Assembly (NCBI GenBank): GCA_038363925.1
Contig: JAQQWL010000011.1
Span: 8,928,001 to 8,992,000 of the forward strand
Length of the DNA stretch: 64,000 bases
Origin: Apiospora phragmitis
Taxonomy: Eukaryota; Ascomycota; Sordariomycetes; Amphisphaeriales; Apiosporaceae
Reading direction: 5' to 3'
The notes under the pieces were generated by a model. That model searched no databases and was not told the origin of the DNA. It saw nothing but the letters and a program-made list of their open reading frames with translations. Every line of letters begins with the position of its first letter. Position 1 is the first letter of the stretch. Shown here in pieces: positions 1-11,333 of this stretch. The position numbers were made by a program, and so were the translations under genes.

Positions 1-1059
1 CTTCCCCATGCCTACAGCGATGTCCTCGGGCAAGGGGCCTTTCTGGATGACTTCTTCGTTGGAAGTGAGGTAGCGGGACTTGCTGGCACCTAAAATAATA
101 CTATCGTCCGACCCCAGCATGGAATGGTAGCAGATCCAGCGGAGCGCCGCCTCGATCGGCGTCATCTTGGCCGGCTCCAGCAACTCCTCCAAGTATCGCA
201 CGGCCGCATGCAGCTCCGGCTTGTCGTATTGCATCTTGGAGAGCATGCCGATCATGTTGTCCTTGGCGAACCGCGTTCCCTCGATGTTGCCGGCCGTCAG
301 CTTCCCAGAAAGCATGCCACCAGCAACAGGACTTGCCGCGATTCAACTTAGCTTCCGAGTAAGTAATATGTCTAAGTAAATGAGATGATATTGATCTCAC
401 CTGTAGGCGTCAAACCGGATTCCGTGCTTTTGGAGAGTCGGCATGAGAGTCTCGTGGCCGCGCGCGATAAGGTTGTAGTTACCTTGGTATACGGTCGGCT
501 TTACGTAGCCTTCGCGCTCGCAGACTTCGAGGAAGTTGTTGAGCATATCCAGGGGCCAATTGGACACCCCTAGCTATTTTGAAGGGGAAATCAGAAATCA
601 AGCACTCTGCAGAGAGCGGGTGGCGAGGAGGACCTACTTTGTCAAAAAGTCCCTGTTTGTGGAGCTCGTTGAGGGCCGAGGCCTGATCCTGGATAGGGGT
701 GGTGTAGTCAGGGGCATGGCAATGCAAGATGCTGAGTTTCTGGCTGCTGTCTAACTGCAGGCTCTTGCGACTGTTCTCGAGCGAGGTACGGATCTTTTCC
801 GGCTCCAGAGTGCCGTTGGCGTCCTTGCTCAATACCAGGATCTTGGTATCGACGGCGAAGCCCTGAGGGATAGCCTGGAACTCACCCAGAAGCTTCTCGG
901 AAAGCCCCATGTTTGTCGCGGGGTAACGCGCAGCTGTGTCTATCTCCTTAGTTCCGAGCGACCGGGCTAGAACCAGGATATCCCGGACCTCTTCGGTGTC
1001 TTGTAATCCTCGCCCAGGATCGAGCCGCCGAAAATGAGTTGGGGATGTGCTGGAGCCAT
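1..1059 (-). CDS. Aldo-keto reductase, aflatoxin-aldehyde-reductase type (partial, one frameshift)
   Basis: NADPH-dependent carbonyl reductase of the AKR7-like group, expected in the cytosol. The start ATG is at 1057-1059; the protein opens with the beta strand LIFGGSILGEDYKTP. Three exons are visible: 1059-638, 573-401 and 331 to beyond position 1. The introns (637-574 and 400-332) have GT..AG ends. Family landmarks are DTAARYP near the catalytic region, LHCHAPDYTTP (strand 4), LGVSNWPLDM, VYQGNYNLIAR and SPVAGGMLSGKLT. The C-terminus lies outside the window. Between DYKTP and EEVRDILVLARSLGT the frame shifts by one base at about 993-997, consistent with one lost C in a C run. It is probably a sequence error, because all downstream exons are clean. 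The substrate cannot be told from sequence. Confidence 0.85.
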
Positions 1060-1442
1060 AGTGTCGGTGAGGGCGTGTGTTTCTGTTGTAATCTTTGGGG
1101 AGTGGTCGATGCTGTTTGGCAGGCCGAAAATGTCGTTGATAGTATTAAAGAGGCAGCACTTTATATGAACGGTAGATGGAGGGGGGACGGTGGGACTGTG
1201 GCATTGTAAGTGTGAGTATGAGTAGAGACGAATGGCACTGTGCGCGGACAATTGTGGAACTACGGAACGGACACAAGTGGGCCCCGATTGCGGGTGGACA
1301 AAAAGTGGAACTGCGGGATTGGTAGATACTAGGTAGCGATAATTCAATATACTAATCAGGTCAGGTCCGTGACAACTAACTAATAGCGTAGATACGCACT
1401 ATTTATCAGATACGTCACCACTCCGCCAACAGTGCCACTTCC
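1060..1442. other. Intergenic, promoter side of the aldo-keto reductase
   Basis: No convincing gene. It holds the 5' flank of the reductase and the 3' flank of the small secreted protein gene to its right. The open frames here lack coding-type codon bias. Confidence 0.5.
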
Positions 1443-1993
1443 TCAGCTGCAACTTGCTGGCGAGCCAGCGCACCAGCTGTTGTCGCGGCCAGAACAGCAC
1501 TTGAAGGAACTAACGCGCTTCTGCCAGTTGCTCCCGCTCTTACAAATATGGGCCAGATCCGGATTGGGGCCGTAGATCATTCCGGTATGGGCTCCGCTGC
1601 AGTCTTTGTCTCTAGATAGGCCGATGAAGTTGAAATCAGTAACAATTCGCGGTTCAGGATGGATGCTCCAGGTGGTCTCGAAGATAGACTTACGCCCAAA
1701 GCACGCAGTGCAAGTCATCGGTGATGAGGACAGAGTGAATGTTATCATTAAGTTTCGGGTCGATTTCGCTAGAGTCTAATGACATGGTCAGAGAACGAAT
1801 CAATGGCCGTAGCAGAGGCAAATGGAGTGGGAGGGCAAGACGTACAGCACTTCCCATGTGCGGCATCGTCCCCAGAAACGATGAACTGTTGAAAGCCCTG
1901 GCCGATATCGAAGTTGGTGTTGTAAAAGAGTTCAATTATACCATCAGCTGCTGCAAGGCCCAGGAATGGGATAACCAAGACTTGTGGTTTCAT
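1443..1993 (-). CDS. Small secreted cysteine-rich protein, beta/gamma-crystallin-like pattern
   Basis: Three exons (1993-1846, 1775-1694, 1611-1443) joined by GTACGT..TAG and GTAAGT..TAG introns give an exact 132-residue frame, which supports the model. The N-terminus (MKPQVLVIPFLGLAAADG) is a plausible but short secretion signal. The mature part has eight cysteines. The segment with HCVLWADKDCSG, then GPNPDL, then VSSFKCC resembles the C-x-L/W-x-D-x2-C-x-G ... SSFKC layout of small beta/gamma-crystallin-fold secreted proteins. That fold assignment is my inference from the pattern. It could equally be an unrelated effector-like small protein. Function unknown. Confidence 0.5.
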
Positions 1994-2562
1994 GATGTTA
2001 TGCGATGCGCGACAGCGAGTATTGAGATAGTAGCAAGGATAGATGTATCTTTGGAATGAAGTCTTCTGAGAAGAATCCAGACGAAATTACACCACGCAAC
2101 CTGCTACCACTATTTATATTACCTTCTATAGATCTGCCTGCATCACAGTACGTTTCCTGATTACATGCTTAGCATAGCCTCTCAAAACTCCACGGTTTCC
2201 ATAACCTAGCCCCCCCTCGTAAGGACATACACGCAAGTGTAGCTACACCGTAGTGTAGTGAGTCAGCAACACGGGTCACTCGTAGATCGGTGAATCAGCA
2301 AATCTCACACACGTGCTCCATAATACTGACCGGGCAAATTCCCACCAATAATGGGTGACTACTCATAGCGCATTTAATAGAATAATACAAGCTACTACTC
2401 AGCGATGCTTATAGAATATACGAGTTACTATATAGGGACTAGTGTCGAAACCATGGATACTGTATCTTTTAGTGTGAGCTACTAAACATGCCCGCATAAG
2501 TGAGACTTCATTCTTTAGGATATTGTGTATGTATGTACCAACACGAGAGTGTGGAGGCTCTA
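1994..2562. other. Intergenic, AT-rich
   Basis: No gene seen. This is the upstream region of the small secreted protein and the 3' flank of the sedolisin gene. Confidence 0.5.
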
Positions 2563-4593
2563 TCAGCCGACCAAGATCTTTCTCAGCTTCTCAAAGTCTG
2601 GGGTTCCCATCCCAGTCACCGGATCCCATCCCTTTGCCGCTTCGAAAGCGGGATCGGCGCCACAGCCCATATTACTCCCGGCGGTGATATCATTGAACAT
2701 TTCCGGGTGCGCATAGAGGACAGGATTGACGAACCCCATCGTTTGTTTGCCGGCGTGCAGCCTCTCGCTGTTGATCATGGCAATCATCGAGGCGAATACG
2801 GGAGCGGAAGCCGACGTCCCGTAGACGCTGGTTAACTGGCCGTGGAGATAGATCAGGTACGCGGAAGCCAGAACCGACACGTCTGGATAGCCACGACCTG
2901 CCATGGCCGAGGCGGTGTAGTGTCCCGCAGCTGCCAGGTTCCTCAGGTGGGCTCCCTCGAGTTCCTTGTAGCTCGAGAGTGCCGCACGCTGGTACGCCGG
3001 GGCGGGGAAATGCCTACTGAAGCCGCCACCGGACGTCAAGGTAACGTTGGGGAAGCTCGGGGTAACGTGACGAAGACTTTCCTCGTTTTCTTGCCATGGT
3101 TTCTTCACATTGGTGTCTCTTCTCACCCCGGTGTCGTGGCTCGAGGTCTCCCCCTGTGGGGGGGTAGACATGCGCCGTTGTGTGCCGCCAACGGAGGTAA
3201 CCCAGGGGCAGGATGACGGCCAGCCGGGGTTGAATCCGGCAGCCGTGGCGTTCTTAGTGAACGAGAGGGGGTTTAGGGGGTCTTCCAAAATACAGGTCCC
3301 TCCATCTGTTCCGCTCTGCGGCCCAGTGTCGCCACTCGACACGACCACCGTCACGCCCATCAGACCCAATTTGAGCATTTCCAAACATTGGCGCTTCAGA
3401 TACTCTGGGGAGAAGTCAATTTCTTGCCAGTTGAAAGAGATGGAAATAACCTTTGGTGGATCAACTGTGCCACAATCAGATGTCTTGTCGTAACTACCTG
3501 GCAATGGGGGGTCAAGGGGGTAGATGGAATCGAAGGCCGGATCCAGGGCATCACAATAGTATTTGTCAAAAGCTGCTAGCATGTTGTTGACATCTCCGGT
3601 CAGATAGCGATCACCAACTTGAATGTTGGTCACATTCTGTCTTGTGAGCGACATGGCGTATTGGAAATCCAGATCAGACTCTAGGTTGAAAACGGTATTG
3701 TTGTACAAGGTCTGCAGGTAACCGCCGTCGATTGGTTCGACCAACGGACGTTGCCCCACCAGCTCTGGCTCATATTTCCCGAAGAAGCGATCCAGGTCAT
3801 CCGCTAGCCATGTCATATACGACTGCCCGTAAACCCCAAAGGAGCTGTTCACATGTGGTGGGACTCCGCCTGCTGATGGCATATTATAAAGCTCCCGGAG
3901 ACAAGGGGGTGAAGTGTACGTGTGGCAATCTTGTATTGACCGTGTGCTGAAACTATGAGGGACGGCCGCCGGAGCTCTTTTCACAGCCGAGTGAGACGGA
4001 TTGTTGGTTCCGTCCCAAGGTTGAAGGCTCCTAGGGCTGATGGACACATATTCAATGAAGGACGCTAGGCTCGACGGAATATGCAAAGACTGACAAACGA
4101 TCTCGGTATGCTCGGGCCGGCTGGTCTTCTTCTGCAGGTGGCAGGTTGTGCTGAGTAGTTGCTGCAATCTGGCCACTGTCGTATGGACTAGTAAGTAGCC
4201 TCTGCTGTTAGAAAGCTGGATTTGGTCCTGTGGAACACCCGAGCCAAGAAGCCACTGCATCACCAGATACGAGGCCGAGGCTGGTGAGGCAAATGCTTTG
4301 ACAATATCGCCCGCCGTCCAATACCTCCCGTAGCTGTCTGAGCCAGGATCAGATACGTCGAAGAGGTATTGGTCCGCTTTCTCAATGATATTAGAATGGG
4401 CGAGGGAGATGTGCATTTGCACTAGAAGTGTCCCATCCAACTCACTGCGGGCCCATTGGCGAGTTCTTGCTGAGCTTTGACGTCTTATGTCTGAGGGTAC
4501 TTCCATCATCTTCTCACCAGCTGAGAGCGTGGCGAGCAGAAGCAGAGTGAAAAGAACAAGTCTTTTGGTCGTGATGGACTGAAGCAGAGCCAT
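2563..4593 (-). CDS. Secreted sedolisin (S53 peptidase, tripeptidyl-peptidase type)
   Basis: Acid serine-carboxyl peptidase acting outside the cell or in the vacuole on peptides. Single exon. I take the ATG at 4593 because it directly precedes a secretion signal (TTKRLVLFTLLLLATLSAG); an in-frame ATG at 4650 would add 19 residues ahead of it. Length is 676 residues, normal for a pre-pro sedolisin. Numbered from 4593: N-terminal prodomain to about residue 200; catalytic Glu305 and Asp309 in FNLESDLDF; oxyanion Asp422 in SSGDTG; nucleophile Ser594 in GTSASAP; calcium-site region FNDITAG and KGWDPVTGMGTP near the C-terminus. Several N-glycosylation sites are present. All catalytic residues are intact. 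Confidence 0.93.
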   Translation of the reverse strand: MALLQSITTKRLVLFTLLLLATLSAGEKMMEVPSDIRRQSSARTRQWARSELDGTLLVQMHISLAHSNIIEKADQYLFDVSDPGSDSYGRYWTAGDIVKAFASPASASYLVMQWLLGSGVPQDQIQLSNSRGYLLVHTTVARLQQLLSTTCHLQKKTSRPEHTEIVCQSLHIPSSLASFIEYVSISPRSLQPWDGTNNPSHSAVKRAPAAVPHSFSTRSIQDCHTYTSPPCLRELYNMPSAGGVPPHVNSSFGVYGQSYMTWLADDLDRFFGKYEPELVGQRPLVEPIDGGYLQTLYNNTVFNLESDLDFQYAMSLTRQNVTNIQVGDRYLTGDVNNMLAAFDKYYCDALDPAFDSIYPLDPPLPGSYDKTSDCGTVDPPKVISISFNWQEIDFSPEYLKRQCLEMLKLGLMGVTVVVSSGDTGPQSGTDGGTCILEDPLNPLSFTKNATAAGFNPGWPSSCPWVTSVGGTQRRMSTPPQGETSSHDTGVRRDTNVKKPWQENEESLRHVTPSFPNVTLTSGGGFSRHFPAPAYQRAALSSYKELEGAHLRNLAAAGHYTASAMAGRGYPDVSVLASAYLIYLHGQLTSVYGTSASAPVFASMIAMINSERLHAGKQTMGFVNPVLYAHPEMFNDITAGSNMGCGADPAFEAAKGWDPVTGMGTPDFEKLRKILVG

Positions 4594-5131
4594 TGTCTGG
4601 GGAATGTGCGTGCAAGGGTAGAGTGAATGAGAGAAACAACCAACTGGCATACTTTACTTTTACAAAAGAGGCAATTTAACCACTCGACCATACTGTAGTG
4701 TGAGAATCCGGGTCTGACTATTCTATTGGTATCCATTAAACCAACTAGGAATACAAGCTTACGAGGCTAGCGGATCTAAAAAGCTGAAAATATTCTTACT
4801 CAGTACACTTCCTGATAGAGACTCTACCCCCATATCTACCATCAGCTTATGTTAATGATGGATATTATTCCACGAATTAAAACCACTAAACCATACGAGC
4901 TACTATTCAGAGAGACCTCATCTCCTGCCTGCTGTTATTCAGCCAGCTGCATTCAATAAGCTAGAGCAGCTGTGCACACGCTATGCGTGACGGATACCTG
5001 GCCTCGTGCGTGCTCTTACTCAGCCAGCTGCTTAAACGAGGCATTCGTAAGAAAAGCTAATGGTACCAAAGATCTCGTCTGAGATCTTACGTTTCAAGGA
5101 AGCGAGATAGCTTGTTATTAGACATCAGGCC
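4594..5131. other. Divergent intergenic region
   Basis: Shared upstream region of the minus-strand sedolisin and the plus-strand CxxxC small protein. AT-rich. No gene seen. Confidence 0.5.
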
Positions 5132-5144
5132 TATATAATATAAA
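5132..5144 (+). promoter_or_regulatory. TATA-like element of the CxxxC small protein gene
   Basis: TATATAATATAAA lies about 140 bp before the ATG at 5283 and is followed by a pyrimidine-rich leader. Position and sequence fit a core promoter; there is no other evidence. Confidence 0.4.
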
Positions 5145-5282
5145 TAGATAGTTTAGTTACGAGCAGTTTCTTCTTATTCTTCATCACATCCCTAGGAACC
5201 AAGACGATCATCCATTACGCTTCAGTCATTCTAATTCTTATAACTTTCGTTCCGACCAACCACTAGAACTCTTCTTTACAGA

Positions 5283-5689
5283 ATGTGTTTTACCTCCAGA
5301 TTTACCATGCTGATTGCCTGCCTCGGCTTGGCCACCGCTTTCCCTATCAACACCGTCGAGTTGGTAAGTAACACTGTTCCCATCATACCTCCGTCGTGAG
5401 ATATTGTATTATTAACAGAACCCCACCATGGGTAAAAATGTAGAAAGAACGCGGTTACGGGGTAAGTAATATAAACTCTGCCGTAATGCCGACGGATAAC
5501 AGAGTCACAAGAGCTAATATATGTTTTCTATATGATGAGTAGGCTTCATGTCTGGAGAAGTGCGCCTATTTAACGCCTGCTGCGGGGTCCGGTCAAGCTG
5601 CGTGGGCAGCATATTCAGCGTGTCTTGCTGCTTGTGCCGCAGCGGTAGTTGAAGGCGAGCCCGTAGAAGAGGGCCTTTTCTCCTTTTAG
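5283..5689 (+). CDS. Small secreted protein with two CxxxC motifs (alpha-hairpin-like)
   Basis: Best model has three exons (5283-5363, 5444-5461, 5543-5689) and encodes 81 residues with all junctions in frame. Residues 1-20 form a signal peptide (TMLIACLGLATAFP). The mature peptide holds CLEKC, then an Ala/Gly-rich linker (TPAAGSGQAAWAAYSA), then CLAAC, and ends acidic. C-x3-C ... C-x3-C is the disulfide layout of helical hairpins. The middle exon is only 18 nt. An alternative acceptor at 5419 gives a different, Cys-rich tail of six cysteines, so the splicing needs transcript support. I do not recognise a named family. Secreted and possibly antimicrobial or effector-like is inference only. 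Confidence 0.5.
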
Positions 5690-5879
5690 ATAGGGCAGGG
5701 TTGGATTTCAGCTAGTGGGAAGAAACAGTACGTTGATGTGAGGAAACCAGGCTACACTGAGATAGAATGGTAATCCAATCTACATGAAATTCGGAGCAAT
5801 CCGTTCAACCCCATTTAACTTCACCAACGAGACAAGACTGGCAGGAAATGGGCCAACCTTCACGCCGCCTCCTCCCCCG

Positions 5880-6520
5880 CCTTGGCCAATATCTGTTCCA
5901 ACACCCTCGTACTCTCGCAAGTGTCCACAAACACGAGGATCTGCGAGATCCGCGTCCCGTCGTCGGTGAAGTCCAGATCGAAAATCATCTCGATGAGGGC
6001 GGCCTCTCCCGGCCCGCCGCCGCCGCCGCCCGTGGAGAAGGCCGCCTCGACCCTGGCTAGCTGGTATTATTGGTAAGCAGTGCATTCCTGCTGGGGCCGC
6101 TATGACCCCAACAGGTTCAAGCCGTAAGCTAGACTGTCGGATGCAGTGGATAACGATAACAAGGAGAAGTGGCCAATCAAAGAGCCCAATAAACAGATAG
6201 GGCTCTGCTGACAGGTCGGGGCTGATGCAAGACACGGGCCAAAGAGAGTGTACGCAGGATATAGGGGGTGTAAGACGCGGCATCGCTGCAAACCCCGTCT
6301 CGATCGTCACGGGCATCGCTCCAAACCGCTTTTCTGCGTCGCCGTTTATTTGCAGATCCTCCATGTTGATGATGGATGGGAACGAGGCTCCCGTCATTGG
6401 ACCTGCGAACAGTTTGATAGTTTTCCAATCGTATGGATGATCAGGAGATGAGATGAGCACACATTGTTCTTCGAGCCGGCTAAACCCGCCGGCTATCGGG
6501 AACCGTACACCAGAAAACAA
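5880..6520 (-). CDS. Putative NTF2/SnoaL-like protein
   Basis: The 3' exon (about 6060-5880) is clearly coding. It starts after an ACCAG acceptor, contains a (Gly)6 stretch, and then reads IEMIFDLDFTDDGTRISQIL followed by VFVDTCESTRVLEQ, which fits the last two beta strands and helix of SnoaL/NTF2-like proteins. The 5' part (from ATG 6520; PDHPYDWKTIKLFAGP, SIINMEDLQINGDAEKRFG) is probably exon 1. The joining intron, somewhere in 6300-6061, is unresolved. Function unknown. It could also be two unrelated fragments. Confidence 0.35.
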
Positions 6521-6546
6521 GCTCTAGCCAGCTGGCTTAAGGAAAC

Positions 6547-8628
6547 CTAGCCCAAGTTGAAAGGTGACAAATAATGTTCGCTTATTTTACCCCTGCCATC
6601 CCCGTTGTGAACAATATATCCCCGCTCCTTGTCGTCCTGGCGGAACTTGACGAGCAGTTGACGGGCCTCTTCCTCAAGAATGTGTCCGCTGCCACGAGGG
6701 ACCAGCCCGTGGTCGAAGCCGTGGAATAAAGAGGCCAAGATGCCATTCCTCCAGGGTGCCATACCCCTCCTTTTCGTCTCCACCATGGTGGTGACCAGAA
6801 AAAAGAGGCCGGCGACGAGCTCGAAGACCGGAAGAGTGAGCCACACCCACCTTACGTAGGCCAGGTACAAGGCCGTGACAGATTGACCCACGACAACCGG
6901 CTGGTAGGGTATCTCACGAAGATTGAGAGACAGGCGGTTGGCGAGGTTATCCATGAGGCTGGTGAAGCTGGTGTCCGAGCTGTTCATGGCCTTGTAGATG
7001 GCCTCGGCAAAGTCGGATGAAAAGGAGATGCCCTGTGGACCGAAACTTGTGGCGTTGCCCCTGAGAAAGAAAGATAACCAGTACATTTTTGACGTCAGCG
7101 CATCATTCTGAACATGAAACGTCGTACCGGTCTTGGGGGACGTGAAGGTATAAGGGTCATAACAGGGAAGGTCCTGGCAAGTCTGGGTTTGGTTTGTCCA
7201 GCTCGAAACTACCGTCTCGTGGAACGTACTGTTGGTCCAGCTCGCCCGCACCTCACGTACGCAGAACTGCAGGAGACACTCGTAAGCGACCGGCGGGGCG
7301 AAATTGAGGTCAGGCATGCTGAGGAGTGGCTTGTCTGGCTGGTTAGGTCCGGCTATTTGGGAGGCTCCCACTGCGAATACACCGAGAAGCCGGGAGCCAT
7401 TGTTCCCGAATTCAATAGAGTCCCAATAAGTTGTTTCCAGACGTTGTGTGCCCAGCATACCTGGGACCTTATATGGGACCGGAACCAGTCTTTGACTTTT
7501 AGCGTTAACGCTTGTAGTAATGTTCATACGCGCAATCACGGGTCCTCCCGCAAACTCGAAGCCATTCGGGAGAGTATATAGATTATTATCATTGGATCCA
7601 TCATGTTTGGTACTGCTCAGGCTCGAAGACAGATCTTTGCACGTGTTGCATACTGCCAGAGTCTCATAGACCTCCCAGGTGCAGTTGCCGCTTCCGCAGT
7701 GCGCCGTGGCGGTATACTCGGTGTGAGGAGGGCTAAACAAGGCAATGTATGGAGTTGACGCTAGTTGAGGATCGAGCCTCGGCACGAATATATTCTTTTG
7801 GTAGACCGTCCCGGTCCCTGTGCCGTTCATGTACCGCGCTATGGGCACGGAAGCGTCACTGCCAGCCGTGTAGACCGTATGACATCTTAGAGTCTGTTGG
7901 AAACATGGCGCAATGCCTAGCGACAAAACCATGATAAGAGCACCGAGGGATGCGATAAATCTACCCAGAAGAAATAGAAGTCAAAGATTGAAGACGAGTG
8001 GAGCGGATATTCGGAAACCAATGTTTACATACCCTGCACGACGACTGATCAAAACCAGTAGGCTGCCCCATGGCCCTCGGCTTGACTGATCCAGGCGATG
8101 AAAATCCACCTGAGGTCTTTCTTGAAGCATGCGCAGCCACTTCATCTGTCCGATTGCAGCACTTACTGAAGCCATCAACAGTGCCTGGGCAAAGGTCGCC
8201 AGCAGTTGGATAACTGCGTTGGGAGTGGATTCGAAATACCAATCCGGAGGTCCTTTGTTATTAAGGGTAGCCAACACGATGACGATACCGAGAAAGCAGC
8301 AGACACTGCCAAGCCAGGTCAGCAACTCGATTTTCCATAACAAGGGCCACGAAGAGCAAGGTGATTTCTTTTTCTCCGCTTCTTTATCGTCGTCGGAACG
8401 AGCTGAACGTAGAGAGTCGTGTGACGCATGCTCCTGCCCATGGACGTGTCGCAGTAGCGGCTGTCCGTTTTCTGAGGATAGGCTGATAGCTCTGTTTTCA
8501 AGTGGACTATGATTCATGGCTTTGGGGTTTCCTGTCTGCATTGGAGTGTGAAACCCTGAGCGGCGCTTAGTCGTTCGAGTGATATCTCTGGGCGTTGTCG
8601 AGGATGAAAACAATTGCCAGCAATTCAT
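6547..8628 (-). CDS. DUF3176 family membrane protein
   Basis: Two exons (8628-8033 and 7960-6547) joined by a GTATGT..TAG intron make a 669-residue protein. The N-terminal 80 residues are polar. There follow transmembrane segments around WLGSVCCFLGIVIVLATL, AVIQLLATFAQALLMASV and FIASLGALIMVLSLGIAP, a long extracytoplasmic domain rich in N-glycosylation sites and cysteines (GNCTWEVYETLAVCNTCKDL), and a last membrane segment (LPVFELVAGLFFLVTTMV). QMKWLRMLQERPQ with SRGPWGSLLVL is the DUF3176 signature found only in filamentous fungi. The role of the family is unknown. Confidence 0.85.
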
Positions 8629-9284
8629 AACATGGTTTAAATGTTTGATGGTGTATATAAGTCAACGATGCCAGAACCAAGAAAGGGGCCAGAGGCGGAA
8701 TGTCAGTGCTTTCAAATGCCGCGAGCCTTGTCTGACGTGAGATGCCATTAATGATATTTGGTTACAATTCGTTTCTGGTACGCGACCCCAGCTTCACGTA
8801 GAGCCACATGTGATTGGTCGTTTATCTTTTTTATTGGCTTGAGGGTATTGCATAGCCCAGGCGTTTTTATGGTCATCCCTCACCTACAGCTCAACCTTTG
8901 GGGGTCAGAGCAACGATTGGGGGCTGAAGCCATTTCGGTGAGAACAGCCCCTATTCTTATCAGCAATGACATAATGTCGTTAATCCCTCTGAGGCAGAGG
9001 TTTTGACCCCCAAGCAATTGGCCGGCGTTGAGCAAGCCTTTTATATTGAGACCGACAAGGCTTCCTAATATGTAGTAACTGCCAAGCAGAGAAGTTGTAA
9101 GGGTCCGGGTTGCGGACTCTCAGCCAGTTGAAGGGGCCCAAACTTCCTTCCCATGACGGTCTTGACTTTACCATGTGCAGTGTGACGAGAGCGGAGTTGC
9201 GCGTTGAGGCGGCAGCTGCCTACTAGATAGCTCTATCCTTTGCTGCAGTATCTGCTCTAATGCAGTCTGGAAGGTAGTATCTCC
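8629..9284. other. Intergenic
   Basis: Upstream of the DUF3176 gene. No gene or RNA recognised. Confidence 0.5.
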
Positions 9285-10469
9285 TCAAAAGGTAATGGGC
9301 GTTGGACCGCTGTCCCCGCCCTTCCTCACGCTGCTAACCAACTCCACAAACTCCGCCTCCGCCCTCTCCTTGCCCGAGAAGGACGCCATCATCTTCAAGT
9401 CGTGGGTCGTCACCCAAGTATGTGACTGCCGAGGGCTGAAGACATACTCGTGGATCAGCAGCCTCGAATAGTCGCCCTTCTCCATGGCACCGACGATTTT
9501 AGCCAGGATCCGGATAGCGTTTTCTTCGGTCCAGTCGTGTAGGATGTTGTGCAGGAGGTAAACCCGGGCGCCCCAGACCGGCTGCGGCGTGAAGAAGTCG
9601 TGGGCCTGGACTGCGATGGCAGGGTCCAAGTCCTTCAGCTTCTCGGCTACGTCGGGCCTTTCTTGGAGCACCAAAGCGCCGGTCGATAACGTGGTATCAT
9701 CGTCGTTCCAGCTCTGATGGTGGCGGAGACGGAACTTTTCCAGACCGTGGCCGTTGCCGCCACCGACATCGACCACCATCGCCCGCCCGGGCCGCGCGGC
9801 CGCGCGGCCGCGACCACGGTCTCGGTGGGGTAGATGTCGACCCAGGGGTGCAGGAGGTACTTGGATTGGAACTCCATGGCGTTGTTGGTCTCCCTCAGAT
9901 GCCGCGGCCGGGTGCTGGTAGCCCGTCTCGGCCAGGAAGGCGGGCAGGTTCTGCAGCGTGGGCGCCAGGACGTCGTAGTAGAAGCCGCGGCCGTCTCAGG
10001 CATGGAACAGCGGGTCGGTGGCCAGCGCGCTCGACCAGGGCGTCAGCTGGTAGGCGTCTTCGCCGGCCTCGGTGAGGAGATGCGGGGCGGCGAGGTGGCG
10101 GACCAGGCGCTCTGTTGTTGTGGTGGTTATTCCGTTAGTGTCAGGCACTCAAGTACCAAAACCAGGTTGAAATGGATCACAGACTGATGAGGACCGGGTC
10201 GATACCGGTCAAGCTCGCCAGGTTTTGGCTGTTGCGTGGGTCGTATTGCCCGCCATAATGTGCTCGAACACGATATCACAGGGTTGCTGGAAGCGGCGCA
10301 TGGCGGCAAAGAGGGCATCCACAACTCCCGTCCGCTCGGCCTCATTCGAACACGCACTTGGATCGGCACTCTCGAAGGATTGGATAAACTGATCCATGAT
10401 GATGTCCTTTTGCCGTTCGCTCACTAGTGTGGTTGATCTTATTGGAAGCATGCCATAGATATTGTGCAT
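9285..10469 (-). pseudogene. O-methyltransferase pseudogene (COMT-like, class II)
   Basis: The SAM-binding core is clear: VVDVGGGNGHGLEKF at about 9780, HDFFTPQPVWGARVYLLHNI, HDWTEENAIRIL, LLIHEYV and HDLKMMASFSGKER. Upstream pieces LASLTGIDPVLI, RLVRHLAAPHLLTEAGEDAY and FQSKYLLHPWVDIYPTET belong to the dimerisation and winged-helix part. They lie in different frames, with an in-frame TGA at about 10006 and frame changes near 9795, 9905 and 10230. The helix that normally precedes LASLTG is missing. The C-terminus after EFVELVSS does not match the usual ending. With this many lesions of different kinds I call it a pseudogene, although some breaks sit in GC-rich runs and may be sequence errors. 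Confidence 0.75.
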
Positions 10470-11333
10470 GGTTATACTAGATATAAGAACCCCCGCAGTA
10501 AAATATTAGAGGGCTTTCCCCCTTTTTTGTATACACGCAGGGAGCGTAGCGGAGGTTGCCACTCAGCACATCACCAGACGGAGTCTTTGTTGCGTAATTG
10601 ATATGTAGGCAACCCCCTCACGCAACGACTGCGTTGACTAGCTTTCGGCTGGCCAGTGGTCGGTCTAGTATGGTTGCTTGTGTTACCATGGCCGTTGCGC
10701 CGTTGACGATGTGGCGGGGGTAGCACTTCGATTCCCTTGCATAGCTAGACTAGATTAACAAAATTTCTCACGTACTGTTTTTTTTCCTACCCGATTGGTG
10801 TTCACGAGCAGCTTTTCAAGCCATCCAATCAAAGCTAAATTGTTGCCTGTCAGATCCTAGACACCGGAGAACTGACGTGCGAAGCCGGGATCCTGGCCAC
10901 TGCGGTGTGGTGGTACAAGAATTGCAGTCCAGTGAGACAGGCATGCAACAGAAGCCAACTTAAGCTGGACTCATCATCAGCTGTAAGCCCTAATTCTAGC
11001 AAGATATGGATGCCTATATCGCACTAAGGAGTTGAATACTCGTAGGGCGACGAACAAAAAGCCCATAATCGCACTGCTATTGCTGTAGCTCAAGTGTGGA
11101 ATGTGAAATACTGCATGTGGGTGGCAATTCGAGACGCAAATGTCACGCCCGGAAGATAAATATAAGTGCGCTCAATAATGATTAGAATTAATATTCTTGT
11201 AGTCTATGAGTCGTCGTCATCGTGATCGTAATCGTGGTCGTTAGGAAAAAGAAAAACAAGAAACCCCGCTATGCAAAGACCCAACCCGAACTCCTTGCCC
11301 AATTCCCGAGTAATGCTACTACTCAAGCATCAA
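10470..11333. other. Intergenic
   Basis: No gene seen between the methyltransferase pseudogene and the next secreted protein. Nothing repetitive stands out. Confidence 0.45.
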
